Shown: positions 1 through 6,492, counted from the first letter of the stretch. The stretch: 6,790 bases of DNA from an uncultured Prevotellaceae bacterium (GCA_946624335.1 CAMOSA010000130.1:1-6790); one strand, 5' to 3'. Numbers and translations are program-made. Notes: a model not told the origin generated them from the sequence alone.

Positions 1-1
1 C

Positions 2-1708
2 GTGGAGTTCGTGCGCGCCAAAGCCTTGCTGGCCAAGGAGATTGGCGCTTTCACCTCCACGCAGCCCGAGATAGCACCCCACCCGCTCATCGACTGGACG
101 CTGGCCGTGCACCCGCTGCTGCGCCGCTCGCTCGCCAAGCACGGCAAGAAGGTGGTTCCCTTAGAGATCGAATTGACGCGCCGCCAACGCATACTGCTCA
201 TCTCAGGGCCCAACGCCGGCGGCAAGAGTGTTTGCCTCAAGACCGTCGGGCTGCTGCAGTACATGCTCCAATGCGGCCTGCCCATCACTGTGGGCGAGCG
301 CTCGCAGCTGGGCGTATTCGACCACATCATGATCGACATCGGCGACGAGCAGAGCATTGAAGATGAACTTTCAACATACAGTTCTCACCTACTGAATATG
401 AAGCAGATGATGCGCGCCGCCGACCCGGCCACACTGTTGCTCATCGACGAATTCGGCAGCGGCACCGAGCCGCAGATCGGAGGCGCCATAGCCGAGGCCG
501 TGATGAAGCGCTTCGTGGAGCGCGGTGCCTTTGGCATCATCACCACCCACTACCAGAACCTCAAGCATTTTGCCGAAGAGACCGACGGCGTAGTCAACGG
601 CGCCATGCTCTACGACCGCCACCTCATGCAAGCCCTCTTCCAGCTGCAGATAGGTCAGCCCGGCTCGTCGTTCGCCGTGGAGATAGCACGCAAGATAGGC
701 ATCCCCGAGGATGTCATCGCTGACGCTACGGACATCGTCGGGCGTGACTACGTCAACGCCGACAAATGGCTACAAGACATTGTGCGCGACCGTCGCTACT
801 GGCAGCAGAAGCGCGAGAGCATCCACAGCCGGGAGCGCCAGATGGAGCAAACCATAGCCCGCTACGAGGAGGAGATAGCCGAGCTACGACGCCAGCGCAA
901 AGAGATCATACGCCGAGCCAAGGACGAGGCCGAGCAGCTGTTACTCGACTCCAACGCACGCATCGAACGTACCATACGCGAGATACGCGAGGCGCAGGCC
1001 GAGCGCGAGGCCACACGCCGCACACGCCAGCAGCTCGAGGACTTCCGCATCAAGAACATCGAGAGCAACGAGGGCGAGAGCGATGAAGCCATCGAACGTA
1101 AGATGGAGAAGATACGCAGGAGACAGGAGAGAAAAATGAAAAATGAAAAAATGAAAAATGAAAAATCCCAGTTACCCTCATCCAGCACAGGTAAACCAGA
1201 TTATTCACTTGGAGGCAAAGCCGACCATTTTTCACTTTTCACTTCCGAGGGGCTTTACGTCCGCATTAAAGGCCAGAGTTCCGTCGGACGTATCGAACGC
1301 ATCGACGGACAAACGGCGACCGTCGTTTTCGGACAGATGCGCACGACTGTCGACGTGAAGCGACTCGTGCCGGCACAGCCGCCTAAGCAGGAGGAGACAC
1401 CGACAGCAACCGATGGCTTCATCAGCCGACAGACACAGAACCTGATGCGTGAAAAAAGCCTCCACTTCAGACAGGACATCGACGTGCGAGGCATGAGGGG
1501 CGACGAGGCCCTCAACGCCGTGCAGCTCTATATCGACGATGCCATTCAGGTCGGTGTCAGCCGCGTACGCATCCTCCACGGCACTGGCACGGGAGCCCTC
1601 CGACAGCTCATACGCCAATATCTCCGCACGGTGCCTTCTGTCGTCGACGCCCGCGACGAACACGTCCAGTTCGGCGGAGCAGGCATCACTATCGTCGACT
1701 TAAAATAA
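2..1708 (+). CDS. mutS2: MutS2 family DNA mismatch-repair-like ATPase/endonuclease, 5'-truncated
   Basis: MutS2 is a cytoplasmic homodimeric ATPase that acts on branched DNA or collided ribosomes, depending on species. It lacks the mismatch-recognition domain of MutS1. Visible here (residues counted from base 2) are Walker A GPNAGGKS (69-76), an ABC-signature-like STYSSHLLNM (124-133), Walker B LLLIDEFGSG (145-154) and the switch His in TTHY (181-184). A charged coiled coil follows (about 250-375), then an SH3/KOW-like strand region (about 417-455) and a C-terminal Smr nuclease domain (about 491-568). The Smr domain has DIDVRG in place of the usual LDLRG, and HGTGTG (526-531). The first codon in frame is GTG at base 2, but the family is usually about 780-830 residues. 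I therefore read this as the C-terminal 568 residues, with the true start upstream of the window. The linker at about 378-415 is odd: it is Lys/Asn/Glu/Met-rich, then Ser/Gly-rich, and is encoded by an A-rich repeat block. The frame stays open through it, so the gene appears intact. Confidence 0.96.
   Translation: MEFVRAKALLAKEIGAFTSTQPEIAPHPLIDWTLAVHPLLRRSLAKHGKKVVPLEIELTRRQRILLISGPNAGGKSVCLKTVGLLQYMLQCGLPITVGERSQLGVFDHIMIDIGDEQSIEDELSTYSSHLLNMKQMMRAADPATLLLIDEFGSGTEPQIGGAIAEAVMKRFVERGAFGIITTHYQNLKHFAEETDGVVNGAMLYDRHLMQALFQLQIGQPGSSFAVEIARKIGIPEDVIADATDIVGRDYVNADKWLQDIVRDRRYWQQKRESIHSRERQMEQTIARYEEEIAELRRQRKEIIRRAKDEAEQLLLDSNARIERTIREIREAQAEREATRRTRQQLEDFRIKNIESNEGESDEAIERKMEKIRRRQERKMKNEKMKNEKSQLPSSSTGKPDYSLGGKADHFSLFTSEGLYVRIKGQSSVGRIERIDGQTATVVFGQMRTTVDVKRLVPAQPPKQEETPTATDGFISRQTQNLMREKSLHFRQDIDVRGMRGDEALNAVQLYIDDAIQVGVSRVRILHGTGTGALRQLIRQYLRTVPSVVDARDEHVQFGGAGITIVDLK
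1131..1166. repeat. GAAAAAT heptamer tandem array inside mutS2
   Basis: Five head-to-tail units of GAAAAAT lie here, the third with one extra A, giving 36 nt or exactly 12 codons. They encode alternating Met-Lys-Asn-Glu-Lys residues between the coiled coil and the KOW/Smr part of MutS2. The unit is 7 nt, so gain or loss of one unit would shift the reading frame. The extra A in unit three is what makes the block a multiple of three. The composition is sharply more A-rich than the flanking coding sequence. Confidence 0.85.
1152..1241. repeat. Short inverted repeat, possible MITE-like insertion in mutS2
   Basis: TGAAAAATGAAAAAT at 1152-1166 is matched at 14 of 15 positions by the reverse complement of 1227-1241 (TGAAAAGTGAAAAAT on the minus strand). 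The arms flank about 60 bp of ordinary composition. The heptamer array continues the left arm outward to 1131, and the right arm runs on a little to about 1244. The block falls exactly where the MutS2 linker looks longer and unlike the family. A short non-autonomous insertion or a repetitive palindrome captured in frame is an inference. No target-site duplication could be identified. Confidence 0.5.
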
Positions 1709-1720
1709 AAACGAAAATTT

Positions 1721-1750
1721 ATGGGGTCGGATGTAATATTTCGGCCCCAT
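1721..1750 (+). terminator. Hairpin after mutS2, possible terminator or leader attenuator
   Basis: ATGGGGTCG (1721-1729) pairs with CGGCCCCAT (1742-1750) in a 9-bp stem containing one G-U pair and a 12-nt loop. It starts 12 nt after the mutS2 stop codon and ends 40 nt before the sigma factor start. The + strand downstream is only moderately T-rich (TGTGTGTATATATAA). The opposite strand has a better U-rich exit (AAATTTTCGTTTTTATTTT). It may end mutS2 transcription, or sit in the leader of the sigma operon. Confidence 0.5.
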
Positions 1751-1790
1751 TGTGTGTATATATAAGTAGAGAAGACCATACAACATCGTC

Positions 1791-2333
1791 ATGACGCGAA
1801 CCGACATCGAAGGCCTCAAGCGCGGAGAGCGGGCAGCGCAGGAGCTGTTCCTGCGCCGTCATGCCGAACGTGTATTCTCACTCATCATAGGGTTGGTAGG
1901 CAACACTCAGGATGCCGAGGAACTGACACAGGACGTGCTGCTGAAGGCGCTGAACCACATCGATTCTTTCGACGAACGACGCGCCAGCCTCACGACTTGG
2001 GTCAGCCGCATCGCCTACCACGCCGCTCTCAACCACCTTCGACAGCCCTCGTTGCCAACGATCTCGCTCGATGACAACAACTACGGCGTATCAGATGACA
2101 TCGTCAACGATGCCCTCATGGCGGCTGACAACGACACAACCGAGCTGTTACGCATGGCTATCGAGCAACTGCCCCCCAGCGAGCAGGCGCTCGTCAATAT
2201 GTTCTACTACGACGACTTGCCGCTCAAGGACATCGCCTATATCGTAGAGGCACCGCCAGGCAACATTGCCACGCACCTCTATCGAATCCGCAAGAAGCTC
2301 TATCTCATCATTCAAAAACTGAAAAGACAATGA
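1791..2333 (+). CDS. ECF-type RNA polymerase sigma-70 factor
   Basis: This 180-residue protein is the size of an ECF (group 4) sigma factor, which directs core RNA polymerase to a small regulon and is normally held inactive by a membrane partner. Sigma region 2 spans about 16-85 and includes the region 2.2-like DAEELTQDVLLKAL (41-54) and region 2.3/2.4-like LTTWVSRIAYHAALNHLR (67-84). A variable acidic linker with SLDDNNYG follows. Region 4 is at about 120-172, with LPPSEQALVNMFYYDDLPLKDIA and a helix-turn-helix ending in THLYRIRKKL. The ATG at 1791 suits the start of region 2, and no in-frame upstream extension is needed. Its stop overlaps the next start as ATGA, which implies translational coupling to the membrane protein expected to control it. 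The regulon cannot be deduced from this sequence. Many Bacteroidota ECF factors respond to envelope or nutrient signals. No TAnnTTTG box is evident just upstream. Confidence 0.93.
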   Translation: MTRTDIEGLKRGERAAQELFLRRHAERVFSLIIGLVGNTQDAEELTQDVLLKALNHIDSFDERRASLTTWVSRIAYHAALNHLRQPSLPTISLDDNNYGVSDDIVNDALMAADNDTTELLRMAIEQLPPSEQALVNMFYYDDLPLKDIAYIVEAPPGNIATHLYRIRKKLYLIIQKLKRQ

Positions 2334-3730
2334 CCCACATCAAGCACATCGACCCCGAAAGCTGGCGCCACGGCGACGCCGGCCTCCGACGTGCTGTGCA
2401 GCAGCACCGATCCGGACAGCCTCAGCTGCCCACGGGCTTTGCCGAGAGAATGATGACACGCCTCGACAGCAACATTCCACAGCCCTCGCCACGCCGACGA
2501 CGCCTGTGGCCACTCGCCGCGGCCATAGCCGCAGCGGCATCGCTGGCCATTGCCTTCTTCGTCATCAGACCTAAGGAGCAAGCTGTGGTTGCCGACGCCC
2601 GACCCACGACGCCCCCTGCGACACAACTGCCGGCCGAATCACATGACGTAACAGCCCAGCCTCGAACGCCAGACAAAGCGGTAACCTCGCCCCGTCTGTC
2701 AGACGAAAGGCAAGCCACGCCACATGCGGCAGGAAAGCTTACGACCGTGGCTGACAAGATTCCAGCCGAGCTGTTAGCTACAGGAACGACAACAGCGGCA
2801 CCTGTTGTCAGCGATGCCGACACGGTCACATCAACCGCCGACACCACTTCGGCACCCGCCATCACACCCATTGACCAACCAAGGCAGAACCACCTCGTCG
2901 CCGAAGCCACCACACCGTCCGAGGCTCCGCGCTCAGCAGGACAACAGGACTACTCCTCCGTCGGCATCGACTTAAAGCGGACTAAAGCCTCATCAGCACG
3001 CATCACACTCGCCACCACTATCGGGTTCGACGGGGCGCTGATGGCCAACAGCAGTAGTTACTCGTCCTATAGCCAACCTCCGTCCCAGCCGACAGACAAA
3101 CCCGCCAACTACTACCTCCTCATCGGTAACGGCTATGCCTACGACCTCAGCCAGACGGCCAGCGTCAAGTCACAGTTCAACAACGACATCAGCCCTTCCA
3201 CCTCCGACGAGCAGCCTCAGCAGACGAGACAGCACTATGTGCCATTCACCATAGGCGTGAACCTGAGCATTCCTCTTAGCAGGCTATGGTACGTTGAGAC
3301 GGGAATCGCCTACAGCCGGCTCAGCTCGTCGTTGCGCGACGGCACCTCCACCGACTTCGTGCTCGACGATCAGCGCATCCACTACCTCGGCATCCCCTTG
3401 CGGGCGCAGTATCGCTTCCTTCAGCGGCGTTTCCTGACGGCATACGCCACAGCCGGCGGCGCCATCGACATACCCCTGAAAGCGAAAGTCGAATCGACAC
3501 ATTTCAGCGAGAGCGGACGCACCCCGACCTCGACGACGACTCTCTCGGCTCCCGTGCAGTTCTCCACAAGCCTCAGCGTCGGCCTTCAGTTCAACTGCAA
3601 CAAGCACTTTGGCATCTACGCCGAACCACAGCTGCTATGGTATATCCCAACAGGCTCCGACATCACGACCTACCGCACCGCCCATCCCCTACGCTTCGTC
3701 CCTGCCGTAGGACTCCGGTGGACGCTGTGA
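2330..3730 (+). CDS. Anti-sigma-like transmembrane protein with C-terminal outer-membrane beta-barrel domain
   Basis: The 466 residues have four visible parts. Residues 1-58 are a cytoplasmic-type segment with LPTGFAERMMTRLD (33-46), a pattern seen in Bacteroidota proteins encoded beside sigma factors, and an Arg-rich PRRRRLW just before the membrane. Residues 59-79 form one hydrophobic helix. Residues 80-222 are a Thr/Ala/Pro/Ser-rich, probably disordered periplasmic linker. Residues 223-466 are rich in alternating strands (for example FTIGVNLSIPL, YLGIPLRAQYRF, LSVGLQF, FGIYAEPQLLWYI) and resemble the OMP_b-brl porin-like family, ending in GLRWTL. There is no HxxxCxxC zinc motif, so it is not a ZAS-type anti-sigma factor. 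The ATG overlaps the sigma stop by 4 nt. I infer that it tethers the sigma factor at the inner membrane and reaches the outer membrane. It could also be annotated simply as an outer membrane beta-barrel or porin family protein. The domain layout is clear; the anti-sigma role is inferred from position and topology. Confidence 0.85.
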   Translation: MTHIKHIDPESWRHGDAGLRRAVQQHRSGQPQLPTGFAERMMTRLDSNIPQPSPRRRRLWPLAAAIAAAASLAIAFFVIRPKEQAVVADARPTTPPATQLPAESHDVTAQPRTPDKAVTSPRLSDERQATPHAAGKLTTVADKIPAELLATGTTTAAPVVSDADTVTSTADTTSAPAITPIDQPRQNHLVAEATTPSEAPRSAGQQDYSSVGIDLKRTKASSARITLATTIGFDGALMANSSSYSSYSQPPSQPTDKPANYYLLIGNGYAYDLSQTASVKSQFNNDISPSTSDEQPQQTRQHYVPFTIGVNLSIPLSRLWYVETGIAYSRLSSSLRDGTSTDFVLDDQRIHYLGIPLRAQYRFLQRRFLTAYATAGGAIDIPLKAKVESTHFSESGRTPTSTTTLSAPVQFSTSLSVGLQFNCNKHFGIYAEPQLLWYIPTGSDITTYRTAHPLRFVPAVGLRWTL

Positions 3731-3772
3731 GCGACGAGCGTTCAAAGCAGAGCAAATCATACACAACCATCA

Positions 3773-5461
3773 ATGAACGTAAGCATTATGAAAACAGGAC
3801 AGATCACATACCTCATATATCTACTGACAGGACTCCTGCTCAGCATCGCCATCACCTCGTGTTCTGTCGATGACAAGCCCATCGATCCCAAAGATGAGTA
3901 TCCTTTTTTTGCCAACGTCACCCCCCCCATCGTCATCAGCATCAAGGTGCTCAGCCTCGACGGCTATCCCATATTGACGGAATCCAACGCAGAAGGCATC
4001 TCAGCCATATACCGAGGTAAGGTCTACCCCTGCGGTCAGAAAGCGCGGGGCTACGAGCCTGAGTTCTACGGGCTGAGACGGATGAACGACTTCCTGCTCT
4101 TCGGCGAGCTAGACCCGATGCAGACCTATTCCGAGGAAAAAATCATCATCGACTGGGGTAATGCATCCAAGCGAGACACCATCACCTTCAGTCACATCAT
4201 GCGCGATAAGGCAATCCAGTCATTCTACCTCAATGGTAGCGAAGTCGACGGACAGATTGTCATTCATAAGGATTTAGCAAACGGCAAAGACGACCAGCAG
4301 ATAGGAGGTGATTACACCGACGTAAGCAAGCTCGTCCTGCTACATGAGCTACAGTGCTTCGGGTTCAGACTGTTCAACAGGCTGTTTGAACAAAACGGAG
4401 GCAGCAGCACACTACTCTCGACCATCAGCATCGACTACATCCTCGGTTTGATCATCAACGGAACGACGGAAGGCTCTGCCACTTGGCAGCAGATGAGCCA
4501 ATGCCTCTTCGGCGTTGCCCAGCAGATGACGCCCGATTCCGTCCTCAGCATAGAAAAAGCCATCCAGGACACACGCGTCTGGTTCCATAACGACTACTCA
4601 TCCAATACAATATGGCCAATGGCCAACGCCCTTTTCGTGAACAGCCGCCTGGGGCTCTACGCCGGATATGTCAACCTGATGGCAGAGCGATACGGTGCCG
4701 ACTACGCCCTGCTCGACTTTGCGTCAAGCAAGGCGAGCGACTATATCAACCAGTGGAGTAACCAGCAGACAGCGGGCTTTATCCCCCGCCTCCTCCAAGG
4801 TACATCGTCCAACACGCAGGCCCTGATGGCCAGCGCACATACCTTCAAAGCCGGATGGGGAACAGCCTTCGACGAAGCGCTGACGACGGAAGAAGATTTC
4901 TTGTCGGACGACGGACGACAGGTCGTCAGGAAGATTCGAATGATGCATCGGACACACGATTTCACGCAAAAACTCACCGAGCGCTACACAGCCGTCAGAA
5001 TACCTATCAACCAGGGTGAATGGATGTTTGAAGCCTACAGGCCAAACGATGGCTACCACCTGAAGGACATCATAGCAGATATCAGCCAACAGCCTTGGTG
5101 GGGCGACGATGGATGGCGTTTGAACTCACAGCAGGCGACGCTCGCCCTGCCACGTTTCAGTATTGACAACACCCACGAGCAGCTGCAAGCGGCCATGAGT
5201 GCCCTAGGCCTCACACAGCCCTTCGCACTTGGCGCAGGCCTCCATGAGATTTCGCCATCACCGGACCTCTATATCAATCAGGTCGTTCAACGCTGCCGCC
5301 TCGAAGTCAACGAGAAGGGGCTGGGACAGCCTGACGCAGAGGTATCGGAGACCATCAGCAACGTGCCGCAACAAGAAACGCTGAATTTCAACCGGCCCTT
5401 CCTCTTCATCATCAAAAACAGCAGCGAGACCATCCATTTCGTCGGCACCTTCTGTGGCTGA
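3773..5461 (+). CDS. Serpin-fold lipoprotein with N-terminal accessory domain
   Basis: Residues 1-30 are a lipoprotein signal (hydrophobic YLIYLLTGLLLSIAITSC) with the lipidated Cys at 30. Met6 (base 3788) is an equally good or better start, since it gives the usual short MKT n-region. Residues 31 to about 180 are a beta-rich domain I cannot name. Residues 181-562 match the serpin fold from end to end. Landmarks are STISIDYILGLIINGTTEGS (216-235), the helix F/s3A region WPMANALFV, INQWSNQQTAGFI, the breach FKAGWGTAF with conserved Trp362, LPRFSID, LYINQVV, the reactive-centre region from Glu514, and the C-terminal NRPFLFIIKNSSETIHFVGTF. Serpins usually trap serine or cysteine proteases. Known Bacteroidota examples, such as Tannerella miropin, are surface lipoproteins thought to protect against host or co-resident proteases. 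Here the hinge and shutter are degenerate, so inhibition is uncertain. The gene begins 42 nt after the barrel gene with no obvious promoter between, so co-transcription with the sigma factor is likely. Confidence 0.93.
   Translation: MNVSIMKTGQITYLIYLLTGLLLSIAITSCSVDDKPIDPKDEYPFFANVTPPIVISIKVLSLDGYPILTESNAEGISAIYRGKVYPCGQKARGYEPEFYGLRRMNDFLLFGELDPMQTYSEEKIIIDWGNASKRDTITFSHIMRDKAIQSFYLNGSEVDGQIVIHKDLANGKDDQQIGGDYTDVSKLVLLHELQCFGFRLFNRLFEQNGGSSTLLSTISIDYILGLIINGTTEGSATWQQMSQCLFGVAQQMTPDSVLSIEKAIQDTRVWFHNDYSSNTIWPMANALFVNSRLGLYAGYVNLMAERYGADYALLDFASSKASDYINQWSNQQTAGFIPRLLQGTSSNTQALMASAHTFKAGWGTAFDEALTTEEDFLSDDGRQVVRKIRMMHRTHDFTQKLTERYTAVRIPINQGEWMFEAYRPNDGYHLKDIIADISQQPWWGDDGWRLNSQQATLALPRFSIDNTHEQLQAAMSALGLTQPFALGAGLHEISPSPDLYINQVVQRCRLEVNEKGLGQPDAEVSETISNVPQQETLNFNRPFLFIIKNSSETIHFVGTFCG
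3904..3928. repeat. T7 and C8 homopolymer tracts near the 5' end of the serpin gene
   Basis: Seven Ts (3904-3910) and eight Cs (3921-3928) lie 10 bp apart within codons 44-52, just after the lipobox region. They encode Pro-Phe-Phe and Thr-Pro-Pro. Both tracts are intact in frame here. Runs of this length can slip during replication, and a one-base change would truncate the protein soon after its signal peptide. Confidence 0.8.
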
Positions 5462-5465
5462 CAGA

Positions 5466-5497
5466 AAAAGAATGAGTCCACTTCTGAGTGGACTCAT
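5466..5497 (-). terminator. Intrinsic terminator between convergent serpin and phosphatase genes
   Basis: ATGAGTCCACT (5472-5482) and AGTGGACTCAT (5487-5497) form a perfect 11-bp stem with a 4-nt TCTG loop. Read on the minus strand, the stem is followed at once by TCTTTTTCTG, a U-rich exit, 80 nt past the phosphatase stop. This fits a terminator for the phosphatase. The hairpin begins 11 nt after the serpin stop and may also end or protect the + strand transcript, although that side lacks a U tract. Confidence 0.82.
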
Positions 5498-5576
5498 CAT
5501 AGGAGTTGTGTGAGGGCTCAACTGGTAAGGCAGTGAGGTGATTGGAGACGATGGTGAGCTCGTCGTACGAAGTCGG

Positions 5577-6458
5577 CTATTTCCTCAGGACTTTCTTTCC
5601 GCCTTCGATGACGATGCCCTGGGTGGCGTCATTGGCCGGGATGCCGTCAATGCGATAGGCCCGTGTGGCGGGATGATCAACAACGGCTGCTCGGGGGGCA
5701 TCGACAGCCGTATCTTCCCCTGTCAAAGCCTGATACTCGGCACGGGCTTTTCTCATCTGCTCGAGAAAACGCTCGCTGGTGTGCAACCGAGCATAGGCTA
5801 CCGAGGCTGCCAGACGCGCGGCGTCAGTATCGCTCTGCCAGTGGGCACCCACGACCAAGCGGTTCTCGCCGTAACGGTAACCGCGGGCCAATATTTCATT
5901 GGCACGTTCGGGATTAATCTCCGTCATCAGTAAGGCTGCGCTCCATCCAAGGAGGGTATGACCGGAGGGATAGGAGCCGTTCTTACGTAGGCTCTCCTCA
6001 TCGTCGGGTGTCAGCGTCGGCTCATTAAACACCATGAAGGGGCGACGGCGCATATACTTCTTCTTTGGCAGGGTACAGATACTGTCGCATGTGGCTGTTC
6101 CTTCGAGCAAAACCTTATATATCTCAGGTGTCTCTTTCTCAGTGATTTTCATGCCGAAAGCTTCTTCGAACTCGGTCAGTATGGTGGCCAGGCCATAGAC
6201 TCCGTCACGTGTGGCCTGGGCCGCACGCTCCGGATTATTGCGCATCTCCTTACCCCAGTAGTAGCGAGCTACATCATTCATGAAAGCCACCGACGTGCTG
6301 TCAGGTGGGCCGGGCAGGAATACCATCATGTCTGGCATCTCTTCAGTGGTGAAATAGGCGTTTACCACGGGCGCATCTTCCTGAGCGTAACTGTTCACGT
6401 TACCGCAGAATGTAAGGATGGCGGCTAGCATCCAAAGTCTTGTCTTTTTCATAATCAT
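5577..6458 (-). CDS. phoN: Secreted class A (PhoN/PhoC-type) nonspecific acid phosphatase, PAP2 family
   Basis: This enzyme hydrolyses phosphate monoesters in the periplasm or at the cell surface through a phospho-histidine intermediate. The 293 residues start with a Sec signal peptide (KKTRLWMLAAILTFCGNVNSYAQ, predicted cut near 25). Class A signature blocks follow: MMVFLPGPPDS, the PAP2 motif KX6RP (Lys132, Arg139, Pro140), NGSYPSGHT with nucleophile-side His167, and NRLVVGAHWQSD fitting RX5HX3D (Arg200, His206, Asp210). All the catalytic residues I would expect are present. Family members usually end shortly after the LHTxxxF-QMRKAKAEY block (about 225-242). Here about 45 more residues follow, ending in GIVIEGGKKVLRK, which resembles a short Bacteroidales C-terminal sorting tail. 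The start may be Met1 (6458) or Met3 (6452); Met3 gives a typical MKK n-terminus. The gene stands alone, convergent with the serpin gene, with a -7-like box just upstream. The PhoN-class assignment is strong; the physiological substrate is unknown. Confidence 0.94.
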   Translation of the reverse strand: MIMKKTRLWMLAAILTFCGNVNSYAQEDAPVVNAYFTTEEMPDMMVFLPGPPDSTSVAFMNDVARYYWGKEMRNNPERAAQATRDGVYGLATILTEFEEAFGMKITEKETPEIYKVLLEGTATCDSICTLPKKKYMRRRPFMVFNEPTLTPDDEESLRKNGSYPSGHTLLGWSAALLMTEINPERANEILARGYRYGENRLVVGAHWQSDTDAARLAASVAYARLHTSERFLEQMRKARAEYQALTGEDTAVDAPRAAVVDHPATRAYRIDGIPANDATQGIVIEGGKKVLRK

Positions 6459-6484
6459 AGCATTTCGATTTTGTAAATTCGGCG

Positions 6485-6492
6485 CAAAGGTA
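6485..6492 (-). promoter_or_regulatory. Bacteroidota-type -7 promoter box for the phosphatase gene
   Basis: Read on the minus strand this is TACCTTTG, an exact match to the Bacteroidota primary-sigma -7 consensus TAnnTTTG. It lies 26 nt upstream of the first ATG. A -33 TTTG-like element about 19-21 nt further upstream is not clear (the region reads GGTCTTCATT). Transcription would start close to 6478, leaving a leader of roughly 20-25 nt. Confidence 0.65.

Noticed and set aside
1232..1663. 143-codon minus-strand open frame opposite the Smr end of mutS2
   Set aside because: The + strand frame carries clear MutS2/Smr motifs through this region, and the minus frame has none.
2422..2913. 163-codon minus-strand open frame opposite the barrel protein gene
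   Set aside because: It is Ala/Val/Ser/Gly-rich low-complexity sequence that mirrors the Thr/Ala/Pro linker codons, and shows no recognisable domain. It is best explained as an antisense shadow.
5498..5576. Possible small RNA or gene between the terminator hairpin and the phosphatase stop
   Set aside because: No promoter box, conserved-looking fold or start codon with a plausible frame was seen. It reads as the 3' untranslated region of the phosphatase transcript.
5538..5933. 131-codon plus-strand open frame opposite the phosphatase
   Set aside because: It lies almost wholly antisense to the strongly supported phosphatase, crosses that gene's stop region, and has no recognisable motif.
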